Positions 17,144 through 25,443 of a stretch of 64,000 bases of DNA are shown here, in pieces. The notes beneath the pieces are model-generated. The model did not search any database. It was given only the letters and a program-made list of their open reading frames with translations, and had not been told where the DNA came from. Each line of letters opens with the position of its first letter. Positions within the stretch are counted from its first letter, which is position 1. Source of the stretch: Bordetella sp. H567 (GTDB lineage: Bacteria; Pseudomonadota; Gammaproteobacteria; Burkholderiales; Burkholderiaceae_B); contig NZ_CP012334.1 of NCBI RefSeq assembly GCF_001704295.1, positions 2,492,084 to 2,556,083 of the forward strand. Reading direction: 5' to 3'. The position numbers and the translations under genes were made by a program.

Positions 17144-18025
17144 CTAGGACTGCAGGATGAAGTCGTACAGGCGCTGAGCGGCCGCGGAGAGAGCGCGGCC
17201 ACGGCGCCTGATCAGCCCCAGGGTGCGTGAAATCGGCGGGTCCACCAAGGGCACGCTGACCAGCGTCGCGTGCCCCAGGTGCGGCATGCCCAGCTTGGGC
17301 ACCACGCCCACGCCCACCCCGGCTTCGACCAGGCTGACCAGTGCGGGCACGTGCTGCACTTCGCAGAACCATCGCGGCAGCGCGGCCGTATTGGCCAGCG
17401 CCTGATCGATCAGCATGCGGTTGCCGCTGCCCTGCGCCACGGTGACGTAGTCGTGTCCGGCCAGTTCAGCCCAACGTACCTTGCGCCTGCGCGCCAGCGG
17501 ATGCTCGCGCGAGCAGGCCAGCACGAAAGGGTCTTCGATCAAGGGTTCGAATTCCACGTCGGGTTCCTGCGTGCCGATATAGGTCAAGCCGAAATCGGCT
17601 TCGCTGCGCGCCACGGTGGTGAGGATTTCGGCGGAGGTTTCGTCGCGGATGCGCAGCCGGATGCGCGGATATTCGTCGTGATACGCCTTGATCACGCGGG
17701 GCAGGAAGAACGCCACCGCCGAGGGCACGCAGGCGATGGTGACTTCGCCGGACATGCGGTCGGCCAGATCGCGCGTGCCCAGGAGCGCGCTCTCCAGTTC
17801 ATTGAGGACGTGGCGCGCCTTGTGCACGAATCCCCGGCCGGCGGTGGTCAATTCCAGGCGCCGCGTCGTGCGCTCGAACAGGCGCAGGCCCAGCGCGCCT
17901 TCCAGTTTTTCGATGCGGCGGCTGAGCGCCGATTGGGAAATGCAAAGGACTTCCGCCGCGGCGCGGAAACTGCCATGGTCGCTGGCGGCGACGAAGGCGC
18001 GCAGGTCTGCGAGGTCGAAATTCAT
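17144..18025 (-). CDS. LysR family transcriptional regulator
   Basis: This is a 293-residue LysR regulator. The N-terminal winged helix reads LADLRAFVAASDHGSFRAAAE and SQSALSRRIEKLE, and a periplasmic-binding-protein-like effector domain covers the rest. The ATG at 18025 gives the standard LysR start; an in-frame ATG at 18046 would add seven residues, and neither has a strong ribosome site. It is divergent from the MmgE/PrpD and Bug genes starting at 18236, with 210 bp between the starts, so those are its likely targets. The region between contains AT-rich sequence suitable for T-N11-A binding. The effector is unknown. Confidence 0.9.
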   Translation of the reverse strand: MNFDLADLRAFVAASDHGSFRAAAEVLCISQSALSRRIEKLEGALGLRLFERTTRRLELTTAGRGFVHKARHVLNELESALLGTRDLADRMSGEVTIACVPSAVAFFLPRVIKAYHDEYPRIRLRIRDETSAEILTTVARSEADFGLTYIGTQEPDVEFEPLIEDPFVLACSREHPLARRRKVRWAELAGHDYVTVAQGSGNRMLIDQALANTAALPRWFCEVQHVPALVSLVEAGVGVGVVPKLGMPHLGHATLVSVPLVDPPISRTLGLIRRRGRALSAAAQRLYDFILQS

Positions 18026-18235
18026 CGGGACGAAGGACGAAGACATGTTGCGATGCGTCATTGAACGGCACGCGGATGCCATCCGCAGTGCAGCAAATGC
18101 CGTGATGCGTCTAACGCAAGAATCCTAAGAATATTTGCACTTTACACGATTGTCGACCTTCTTCATCCTTCGCGCATATTCAAAAAGTGCGCCGGCGCAA
18201 TTCCGTCTCCGGCGCGACGAGGAAGGAGCAAAAGC

Positions 18236-19654
18236 ATGACGACCCCCGGCGCCGCCGGCGCGCCCCCTTTGACCCGCTACGTCGCGGACTTCGTGGTGGG
18301 CACGCAGGAGAAGGACATCCCCCAGGAAGTCCAGCAATTAGGCAAGAAGGCCATCCTGGACGCGCTGGGCGTCGTATTGCCCGGCGCGATTTCGCAGCCG
18401 GGCAGGGTGCTGGCGGATTATCTGGCCGACCTGGGATGTCGTGGCGACGCCACGGTGCTGGGCACCGCGCTGAAGCTGTCGCCGCGCTTCGCGGCGCTGG
18501 CCAACGGCACGGCCATGCATGCCGACGACTACGACGACACGCTGCAGGCCGAAACGGGCCGCTTCCAGGGCGTGCACCCGACGGCGCCGGTGCTGTCGGC
18601 GGTGCTGGCCGCGGGCGAAGCGCGCGGCGCATCGGGCCGTGAGGTGCTGCTCGCCTACCAGGTCGGCGTGGAAGTAGCCTGCCGCCTGTTCGACGCCACG
18701 CACGTCAACCACATCCTGAACGGTTTCCATGCGACCGCAACCTGCGGCATGCTGGGCGCGGCCGCCGCCGTCGGGCGCCTGTACGGCATGGACGCCGACG
18801 GCATCGCGACCACGCTGGGCATTGCCGCCAGCCAGGCCGGCGGTTTGCAGGAAAACTTCGGCCGGTCGGTGAAGCCCTTTCACGCGGGGCGGTCGGCGGA
18901 AGTCGGCATCTTCGCCGCCGACCTGCAACAGCGCGACTTTACAGCGTCTCCCATCATCCTGGAAGCCAAGCGCGGCTTCTTCCAGGCCTTGGGCGGCGGC
19001 TACGAGGCGCCGCGCCTGATGGACAAGCTGGGGCGGCCGTGGTCCTTCGTCGACCGCGGCGTCTGGCTGAAGGCCTTCCCCACCGGCAGCCTGGGCCATC
19101 CGGCGATGACCAAGATGCTGGAGCTGGTCAAGCGCCATGACGTCCGCCCGCAGGACGTGGCCCGCGTACGCGTGAAGACCAGCCAGAACATCCACCACAC
19201 CCTGCTGCATCATCGCCCGACCACCGAACTGCAGGCCAAGTTCAGCCTGGAGTTCTGCCTGGCGGCGCTGCTGCTGGAGCGCAAGTGCGGGCTGAACCAG
19301 TTCCACGACGAATACGTCATGCGGCCCGACGTGCAGGCCGCCATTGCCAAGGTCGAGTACACCACGTTCACGCCCGAAGAGGCCAAGCGCGAGAGCCACA
19401 CGATCGTGACGTCGTACGTGGAAATCGAGATGAACGACGGCACGCGGTATGGCGAGCGTGTCGATGCCGGCAAGGGCAACAAGGCCAACCCCATGTCGGA
19501 GGACGAGGTGGCCGACAAATTCCGCGAATGCGCGGAATTCAGCCGGTGGCCCGCGGACAAGGCAGAGCGGGCGATCGCGCTGGTCCGCCGGCTGGAGGAG
19601 GTAAAGGACGTGCGCGAGATTACGCGCGAACTGGCCGCGGGGCCGGCCGCATAA
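18236..19654 (+). CDS. MmgE/PrpD family protein (1)
   Basis: This 472-residue cytoplasmic protein belongs to the MmgE/PrpD family (2-methylcitrate dehydratase, iminodisuccinate epimerase and cis-aconitate decarboxylase relatives). Visible family segments are KKAILDALGVVLPG near the N terminus, LANGTAMHADDYDDT with acidic and His residues at the presumed active site, HPTAPVLSAVLA, and FHAGRSAEVG centrally. AAGGAGC sits eight bases before the ATG. It is followed after 25 bp by a Bug receptor and lies divergent from a LysR regulator, suggesting a transport-and-metabolism unit for a branched tricarboxylate or similar compound. No prpB or prpC is beside it, so a methylcitrate role is not assumed. 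Confidence 0.9.
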   Translation: MTTPGAAGAPPLTRYVADFVVGTQEKDIPQEVQQLGKKAILDALGVVLPGAISQPGRVLADYLADLGCRGDATVLGTALKLSPRFAALANGTAMHADDYDDTLQAETGRFQGVHPTAPVLSAVLAAGEARGASGREVLLAYQVGVEVACRLFDATHVNHILNGFHATATCGMLGAAAAVGRLYGMDADGIATTLGIAASQAGGLQENFGRSVKPFHAGRSAEVGIFAADLQQRDFTASPIILEAKRGFFQALGGGYEAPRLMDKLGRPWSFVDRGVWLKAFPTGSLGHPAMTKMLELVKRHDVRPQDVARVRVKTSQNIHHTLLHHRPTTELQAKFSLEFCLAALLLERKCGLNQFHDEYVMRPDVQAAIAKVEYTTFTPEEAKRESHTIVTSYVEIEMNDGTRYGERVDAGKGNKANPMSEDEVADKFRECAEFSRWPADKAERAIALVRRLEEVKDVREITRELAAGPAA

Positions 19655-19679
19655 CACCTGGCAGGTGAAGGAGACCATC

Positions 19680-20714
19680 ATGAATTTCGCAATCACCGCG
19701 GAAGGCGCGCTGCTGCGCCGTTCGCGTAACGGGCTGGCGCGCGCCGCCGCGGCCCTGTCGCTGCTGTGGGCCGGGCCGCTGGCCATGGCGCCGGCCCATG
19801 CGGCCGACGATGCCAAATGGCCCACGCGGCCGATCCGGCTGGTGCTGCCATTTCCGCCCGGCGGCGGCACCGACACCCTGGCACGCATCATGGCGCCCAA
19901 GCTGGGCGACCTGCTGGGCCAGCCCATCGTGGTCGACAACCGCGCCGGCGCGTCGGGCAATATCGCAACGGACATCGTCGCCAAGGCGGAGCCGGACGGC
20001 TACACGGTGCTGATGGGGTTCAATACGGCGCTGACCATGAACCCCTCGCTGTTTAAGAACCTGCCGTTCAACGTGCAGCGCGATTTCAAGCCGGTCACCA
20101 TGCTGGCATCCGCGCAGTACGTGCTGGTGGTCAATCCCTCGCTGCCGGTGCATTCCGTGCAGGACCTGATCGCGCTGGCCAAGGCCAAGCCGGGACAGTT
20201 GAATTATTCGTCCAGCGGCCCGGGCAGTCCCCTGCACCTGGCCGGCGAGCTGTTCAAGGCACGCACCGGCACGGATATCGCGCACATACCCTACAAGGGT
20301 GGCGGCCCGGCCACCATCGGTCTGCTGGGCGGACAGGCGCAGCTGATGTTCGGCAGCGTGTCCGCCGTCATGCCCCACGTCAAGGAAGGCAAGCTGCGCG
20401 CCCTGGCCGTGACGGGGATGAAGCGCTCGGACGTGGCGCCCGAGCTTCCCACATTGGACCAATCCGGACTGCCCGGTTTCAACGTGACGTCCTGGTATGG
20501 CTTCCTGGTGCCGGCCAAGACGTCCGACGCCATCGTCGCCAAGTTGGAAGCCGCCGCGCACAAGGTCATCCAGCTGCCCGAAGTCCGCGACGCCATGGCC
20601 AAGCAGGGCCTGGAGCTGAGCATCGACACCCCGCAGGAGTTTGCCGAGACGATCAAGACCGAGACCGCCACCTGGGCGGACCTGATCCACAAGATGAATA
20701 TCCACGCCGATTAA
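19680..20714 (+). CDS. Bug family tripartite tricarboxylate transporter receptor
   Basis: This 344-residue periplasmic receptor has a long signal peptide ending near APAHAAD (residue about 40). PTRPIRLVLPFPPGGGTDT, PDGYTVLMG and HIPYKGGGPA follow, all Bug hallmarks. The ATG at 19680 is chosen because GAAGGAGACC precedes it. The upstream MmgE/PrpD gene ends 25 bp before, so both are probably co-transcribed. A very stable hairpin follows the gene, before the second MmgE/PrpD gene. Ligand unknown; probably the substrate of one of the flanking enzymes. Confidence 0.92.
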   Translation: MNFAITAEGALLRRSRNGLARAAAALSLLWAGPLAMAPAHAADDAKWPTRPIRLVLPFPPGGGTDTLARIMAPKLGDLLGQPIVVDNRAGASGNIATDIVAKAEPDGYTVLMGFNTALTMNPSLFKNLPFNVQRDFKPVTMLASAQYVLVVNPSLPVHSVQDLIALAKAKPGQLNYSSSGPGSPLHLAGELFKARTGTDIAHIPYKGGGPATIGLLGGQAQLMFGSVSAVMPHVKEGKLRALAVTGMKRSDVAPELPTLDQSGLPGFNVTSWYGFLVPAKTSDAIVAKLEAAAHKVIQLPEVRDAMAKQGLELSIDTPQEFAETIKTETATWADLIHKMNIHAD

Positions 20715-20719
20715 GGCGC

Positions 20720-20756
20720 GGCCGCGGCCAGCGGGACGACCCGCCAGGCCGCGGCC
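20720..20756. terminator. Strong intercistronic hairpin between Bug receptor and second MmgE/PrpD gene
   Basis: GGCCGCGGCC (20720-20729) and GGCCGCGGCC (20747-20756) are mutually complementary and enclose GCGGG-ACGA-CCCGC. This gives a nearly continuous 15-bp GC stem with a tetraloop. It begins five bases after the receptor stop. No T-run follows, so partial termination or 3'-end protection of the receptor mRNA is more likely than full termination. Confidence 0.55.
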
Positions 20757-20816
20757 GGCTATCCATTGGGGCCGGCGCCATGCCGGCCTTTCATGTTTTT
20801 CCACACAGGACCCCGA

Positions 20817-22187
20817 ATGAAGAACAACGAAGTCTCCCCGGTCATGCAGAAGCTGAGCCGGTATATCTCCGGTGCCGCCTCGCGCAAGGTGCCCGCCAAG
20901 GTGGCGGAGCGCGCCAAGCTGCACCTTGTCGATACGTTCGCCGCGATGATCTCCGGGTCGCGGCTGCTGCCGGGAAAGAAGGCCATCGAATACGTGAAAC
21001 CGCTGGGCGGCCGCGAGGAAGCCGGCGTGATCGGCACGCGCATCGTGACCACCGTGCAGAACGCCGCCCTGGCCAACGGCATGTTCGGCCATGCCGACGA
21101 GACCGACGACACGCACCCGCCGTCGCTCACGCACCCGGGCACCAGCGTGCTGCCTTCGGCGCTGGCGATTGCCGAGCGCGGCCGCATGAGCGGCGAAAAG
21201 CTGCTGCGCGCCGTCGTGCTCGGCTATGACATCTGTGCCCGCATGCTGCTGACGCTCAAGCCCATGCCGTATCTGCGCTCCGGCCACCACGCGGGTGCGA
21301 CGGGCCAGCTGTTCGGCGCGGCCGCGGCCGCGGGCACGCTGCTGGAACTGACGCCGCTGCAAGTGCGCTACATGCTCTCGTACACCGGCCAGCAGACCGC
21401 CGGCCTGTACACCATGTTCCGCGACCCCGAGCACATAGAAAAAGCCTATGCCATGGGCGGCATGCCCGCTCACAACGGCCTGCAGGCCGCGATGATGGCG
21501 GCGGCCGGATGGACGGGCGTGGAAGACATCTTCTCGGGCGAACGCGACTTCTTCCACACCTTCGCGCCCGAGAAGTTCGACCGCGAGGACCTGTCGCGCG
21601 ATCTGGGCAAGACCTACGAGATGCTGCGCGCCTCGATCAAGCGCTGGCCGATCGGCGGCCCGATCCAGGGTCCCATGCACGTGCTGAACGACCTGATGGC
21701 CGAGCATGGCTTCGGCGCCAACGACGTGGAGAAGGTCGTTGCCAACATGCCGGACAAGGAGCTGGAAATCGTCAACAACCGGCCCATGCCGGATATCTCC
21801 GTGCAGCACCTGCTGGCCGTGATGCTGCTGGACCGCAAGCTGACCTTCAAGTCGGCGCACGATTTCGAGCGCATGAAGGATCCGAAGGTATTGAAGATGC
21901 GCGCGCGCGTGCACGCGGTGGGTGATCCCGCGCTGACCGACGTGCAGCGCCGCTGGCGCTGCGTCATGGAAGTGCACCTGAAGGACGGCCGCGTGTTGCA
22001 TGGCCAGACCATGGCGGCCAAGGGCAGCTTCGAGAACCCGCTGACGCCGTCGGAGGAAAACGAAAAGGCCATGGACCTGCTGGCGCCCGTCCTGGGCAAG
22101 GCGCGTTCCGTCGAGCTGCTGGAGACCTTGTGGAATATCGACAAGGTGAAGGATGTGCGGACTCTGCGCAAGCTCTACATGAAGTAG
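20817..22187 (+). CDS. MmgE/PrpD family protein (2)
   Basis: This 456-residue second member of the MmgE/PrpD family is clearly diverged from the copy at 18236. It has LHLVDTFAAMISG, ANGMFGHADETDDTHPPSLTHPG (His/Asp-rich presumed active-site segment), and a central ASIKRWPIGGPIQGP. The usual FHAGR-like signature is replaced by GMPAHNGLQAAMM. The ATG at 20817 follows ACAGGACCCCG; upstream in-frame starts lack a site. It is the third gene in the presumed operon MmgE/PrpD - Bug - MmgE/PrpD and is convergent with another Bug receptor 31 bp away. Two paralogues around one receptor suggest related but distinct substrates or successive steps. Confidence 0.9.
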   Translation: MKNNEVSPVMQKLSRYISGAASRKVPAKVAERAKLHLVDTFAAMISGSRLLPGKKAIEYVKPLGGREEAGVIGTRIVTTVQNAALANGMFGHADETDDTHPPSLTHPGTSVLPSALAIAERGRMSGEKLLRAVVLGYDICARMLLTLKPMPYLRSGHHAGATGQLFGAAAAAGTLLELTPLQVRYMLSYTGQQTAGLYTMFRDPEHIEKAYAMGGMPAHNGLQAAMMAAAGWTGVEDIFSGERDFFHTFAPEKFDREDLSRDLGKTYEMLRASIKRWPIGGPIQGPMHVLNDLMAEHGFGANDVEKVVANMPDKELEIVNNRPMPDISVQHLLAVMLLDRKLTFKSAHDFERMKDPKVLKMRARVHAVGDPALTDVQRRWRCVMEVHLKDGRVLHGQTMAAKGSFENPLTPSEENEKAMDLLAPVLGKARSVELLETLWNIDKVKDVRTLRKLYMK

Positions 22188-22218
22188 GTTGGCGGGGCCC
22201 GCAGTCGGCCCCGACGCG

Positions 22219-23199
22219 TTATTCGGTCTTGATGCCCAGCCGATTGATGATGTCGGCGAAGCGCGTGATTTCCGATTGGTAGAAAGCCCGCAGCTGGTCC
22301 GGGGTCATGTATTCCGGATCGGCGCCTTGCGTGGCCAGGCTTTTCTTCACGTCGCCCTTGGCCAGCACGGCCCGGGTTGCCTGGTTCAGCTTGTCGATGA
22401 CCGGCGCGGGCGTGCCGGCGCGGGTGAACAGCGCGTACCACTGGGCGAACTGCAGGTCCTTGTAGCCGGCTTCGCCCATAGTGGGCACATTGGGCAGCGA
22501 GCCGGAGCGGTGTGTGCTCGCGACCGCCAGGATCTTGATCTTGCCGGAAGCCAGCAGGGGCGCGGCCGAGGCCACGCCGACGAAGGCCATGGGGACCTGG
22601 CCGCCCATCGCATCGGCGACCGCCGGCGCATCGCCCTTGTACGGCACGTGCACCATGTCCAGGCCGGTGGCGGCCTTGAACGCCTCGCCGCACAGATGCC
22701 CGGTGCCGCCCACGCCGCTGCTGCCGAAGGCCAGCTTGCCAGGATGCGATTTGCCGTAGGCGATCAGCTCGGCGATGCTGTTGACGCCCAGCTTGGCGTT
22801 GACCGCCAGGACGATGGGCACCGACGCGACCATGCCCACCGGCGCGAAGTCGCCATTGGGGTCATACGGTAGCGCCTTGTACAAGGTGGGATTGGTGCCG
22901 TGGGTGGCGCTGTTTCCCATCAGCAGCGTATAGCCATCCGGGGCGGCCTTGGACACGAAGCCGGCGCCGACGATGCCGTTGGCGCCCGCCTTGTTTTCCA
23001 CGACGATATTCGCCTTCATCACGCCGGCCATCTGCTGCGCCATCAGGCGCGTCAGGAAGTCGTTCGCGCCGCCGGCGGCATAGGGCGATATGTACTGGAT
23101 CGGCCTGTCGGGGTAGTCCGCATGGGCGATGCCGGCGCAGGCCGCGAGCAGGAAAGCGGCGGCCAGGCGCGCCAGCCGGGTGGAAAGCAGTTGTCTCAT
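22219..23199 (-). CDS. Bug family tripartite tricarboxylate transporter receptor
   Basis: This is a 326-residue receptor with a signal peptide ending at IAHAD and then YPDRPIQYISPYAAGGANDF. The N-terminal loop has GGAND instead of the common GGGTD, which may alter ligand contact. PDGYTLLMG and VHVPYKGDAPA are intact. The ATG at 23199 is six bases after GGAGG. It is preceded on the same strand by an IclR gene (228 bp gap). That gap contains a perfect 17-bp palindrome that could be the IclR operator, suggesting this receptor serves the acyl-CoA operon at 24.5-30.8 kb. Confidence 0.92.
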   Translation of the reverse strand: MRQLLSTRLARLAAAFLLAACAGIAHADYPDRPIQYISPYAAGGANDFLTRLMAQQMAGVMKANIVVENKAGANGIVGAGFVSKAAPDGYTLLMGNSATHGTNPTLYKALPYDPNGDFAPVGMVASVPIVLAVNAKLGVNSIAELIAYGKSHPGKLAFGSSGVGGTGHLCGEAFKAATGLDMVHVPYKGDAPAVADAMGGQVPMAFVGVASAAPLLASGKIKILAVASTHRSGSLPNVPTMGEAGYKDLQFAQWYALFTRAGTPAPVIDKLNQATRAVLAKGDVKKSLATQGADPEYMTPDQLRAFYQSEITRFADIINRLGIKTE

Positions 23200-23342
23200 G
23201 ATCATCCTCCGCGCCATCGATGGCGGCTTTTCTTGTCAACACACGCATACCCGGCCGCGCAAGCGGCAAGGGGCATGAGAGAAAAGTCTACGGAGTTGCG
23301 GGGCGAATGGAGGCGCGGAGGGGCAACGGGTCGGGAAATTCG

Positions 23343-23359
23343 AGTCCACAACATGGACT
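23343..23359. promoter_or_regulatory. Palindromic operator candidate (IclR-type)
   Basis: AGTCCA-CAACA-TGGACT is a perfect inverted repeat of 6+5+6 bp in the upstream region of the Bug receptor gene. The size and TGGA core resemble IclR-family operators. A related imperfect palindrome occurs at 24332-24348, and a TGGACT half-site at 24409-24414. Confidence 0.5.
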
Positions 23360-23427
23360 TTCGCGCGGCTGGCCGGGAGTGCCTGGCGGTGCAAGGCGGC
23401 GGTGGACAGGGCATGCATCAGCCTGGG

Positions 23428-24252
23428 TCAGGGCTGCACGTCGCGCCCCCTATCCAACTGCTTGCGCAGCTCCGACTCGATGGATTCCACCGCGTCGCCC
23501 AGGCAGCGCACGACCATTTCCAGCCTGTCCTTTCCCAGCCGCGATGCCAGTGTCGATACGCTGATGCCGGCTGCCGGCGAGCCGTCCGGATAGCGGACTA
23601 CCAGGCCCACGGAGTGCACGGGCGGTTCGTCCATCACCTTGTTGGTGGCATAGCCGCGCCGCCGCGTGGCGGCGATGCTGGCCCGCAACTGGGCTTCGGT
23701 GAAGCGCGGGTTCTTGCGCTGCGTGCGTTCGACGTTGATGCGGCAGATGCGCTGCACGTCGTCGTCGGGCAGCGCGCTCAGCAACGCCAGCCCGCCGGCC
23801 CCGACATTCAGCGGGCGATGGCGACCCACGTCGTGGACGAACATCTTGATGGGAAACGAGCCGTCCGCGCGCGCCACGCAAACGCCGTCGAAGCCGGATC
23901 GCACGGTCATGAACACCGTGTCGCCCGTGTGTTCGGCGACGGCTTCCAGGTAGGGATGGCAAATATCGCGCAAGGCCAGCTTGGGGGCGGCGGCCAGCCC
24001 CATTTCGTACATCAGCGAGCCGAGGTAATAGCGCTTGTTATGGCTGTCCTGGCGGATCAGCTGTTCGGCGATCATGCCCTGCAGGATGCGATGCGCGGTC
24101 GGGCGCTCCAGGCCCGCGCGCCGGTACAGGTCCACCAACCGGCTGCCGGTGCGGTTGTGCGCCGTGATCAGGCGCAGCAGCAGCACGGCGCGATGCAAGG
24201 TCTGCGTCCCGGCCGCCGCGCTGGCGGCGTGGGAGGGTATGGTCGGGCTCAT
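23428..24252 (-). CDS. IclR family transcriptional regulator
   Basis: This is a 274-residue IclR regulator. The winged helix-turn-helix lies at about residues 20-80 (LVDLYRRAGLERPTAHRILQGMI) and is followed by the effector-binding GAF-like domain with GYATNKVMDEP and GISVSTLASR. The ATG at 24252 with GGAGA upstream gives the normal family length; a longer open frame upstream overlaps the divergent promoter region and is rejected. It is divergent from the crotonase-led operon and upstream of a Bug receptor. Similar TGGAC palindromes lie on both sides of the gene, so it probably controls both and itself. The effector is probably a pathway intermediate. Confidence 0.92.
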   Translation of the reverse strand: MSPTIPSHAASAAAGTQTLHRAVLLLRLITAHNRTGSRLVDLYRRAGLERPTAHRILQGMIAEQLIRQDSHNKRYYLGSLMYEMGLAAAPKLALRDICHPYLEAVAEHTGDTVFMTVRSGFDGVCVARADGSFPIKMFVHDVGRHRPLNVGAGGLALLSALPDDDVQRICRINVERTQRKNPRFTEAQLRASIAATRRRGYATNKVMDEPPVHSVGLVVRYPDGSPAAGISVSTLASRLGKDRLEMVVRCLGDAVESIESELRKQLDRGRDVQP

Positions 24253-24331
24253 CGAGTTGTCTCCGCTGTTCGCGCGATGGCGTGGCGGCGCTGCCTGTGC
24301 GCCGCGCGTCTTCTGGCGAGACGCTGCGCAG

Positions 24332-24348
24332 ATTCTATATGTTGGACC
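24332..24348. promoter_or_regulatory. Imperfect IclR-type operator candidate
   Basis: ATTCTA-TATGT-TGGACC resembles the palindrome at 23343 in spacing; its right half matches TGGAC and its left half matches 4 of 6 bases. It lies between the divergent IclR gene and the crotonase-led operon. A further half-site TGGACT occurs at 24409. Confidence 0.35.
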
Positions 24349-24512
24349 TTCCGGGGGGAAGCCTGGCGCGGGGAAACGTCGCGCGGGCACGGAGGCGATC
24401 TCGATATGTGGACTTTTTATTGGCGCCGCGGGCTGCCGTCCGGCCCGCTCTTCCCCTAGGATATAAAAAAGCGGCCGCGTCAGCGGCAAGGCAAAGCGAT
24501 GAAGGAGACGAT

Positions 24513-25418
24513 GTGACTTATCCCGGAAGGCCCGGCGGGGACAGGCCGCCTGCGGCGACCGTTGCGGCCGCGACGACCACGGGCACCGCGACGACCACGA
24601 CGACCGCGGCGGATACGGCCGACGCCGGCCTGCGGCAGGCGCGCGACGGCGGCGTGCTGGTGCTGACGCTGAACCGGCCCGAGCGCCGCAACGCACTCAG
24701 CCTGGCGCTGTACGAAGCGCTGCTGGGCGCGCTGCAAGCCGCCGGCGGCGATGCGGCCATCGGCGCCGTCGTGCTGACTGGAGCAGGGCCATCCTTCTGT
24801 GCGGGCGGCGACGTGTCGCGCATGGCCGGCGCCGCCGACGCGCCCGCGCCGCCCTTCGAGGAAAAAATGCGCGCCTTGCGCCGCCGCACGGGCATCTGCG
24901 AACTGCTGCACACCATGCCCAAGCCCACCATCGCCATGATGCGCGGCGCCGCCGTGGGCGCGGGGCTGAGCCTGGCCCTGGCCTGCGACCTGCGCTACGC
25001 CGACACGACGGCGCGGCTGCGGACGGGCTTCGTCAATGTAGGCCTGTCCGGCGATTTCGGCGGGCACTACTTCCTGCCGCGGCTGGTCGGCATGGCCAAG
25101 GCGCGCGAACTCTATCTGACATCCCCCATGCTGGATGCCGATGCGGCGCTGGCCATGGGACTGCTGAATGCCGTGTACGAAGCGGCGGTGCTGGAAGCGC
25201 AGGTGATGGCGATCGCGCGCCGCCTTGCGGATGGCCCGCGCACCGCCATCGCGCATATCAAGGGCAATCTGAACGACGCGCCGCACCTGACGCTGGGTGA
25301 AATGCTGGACCGCGAATGCTGGCGCCACGTGCGCTGCACGGAGACGGCGGACCACCGCGAGGCGGCGAAGGCGTTCGTGGAAAAACGGCCCCCCCGGTTC
25401 GGCGCCGGTCAGGGCTGA
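24513..25418 (+). CDS. Enoyl-CoA hydratase/isomerase (crotonase) family protein
   Basis: This 301-residue crotonase has LNRPERRNALS, the oxyanion-hole motif FCAGGDVSRM and the second GAAVGAGLSLALACDLRY segment. The usual hydratase Glu positions appear as GFVNVGLSGDFGG, with Gly/Asp at one site, as in several isomerases and ring-cleaving relatives. An N-terminal extension of about 30 residues is a low-complexity Ala/Thr run before the domain. The GTG at 24513 is preceded by GAAGGAG. It is the first gene of a compact eight-gene operon divergent from IclR. The CoA substrate is unknown; hydration, isomerisation or hydrolytic C-C cleavage are all possible. Confidence 0.88.
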   Translation: MTYPGRPGGDRPPAATVAAATTTGTATTTTTAADTADAGLRQARDGGVLVLTLNRPERRNALSLALYEALLGALQAAGGDAAIGAVVLTGAGPSFCAGGDVSRMAGAADAPAPPFEEKMRALRRRTGICELLHTMPKPTIAMMRGAAVGAGLSLALACDLRYADTTARLRTGFVNVGLSGDFGGHYFLPRLVGMAKARELYLTSPMLDADAALAMGLLNAVYEAAVLEAQVMAIARRLADGPRTAIAHIKGNLNDAPHLTLGEMLDRECWRHVRCTETADHREAAKAFVEKRPPRFGAGQG

Positions 25419-25443
25419 CCAGAAAAATCCACAGGAGAGAGGA

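Noticed and set aside
19620-22001. Minus-strand frame of nearly 800 codons over the MmgE/PrpD and Bug genes
   Set aside because: Antisense to two genes with clear family motifs; His/Gln/Arg-rich and without domain signatures.
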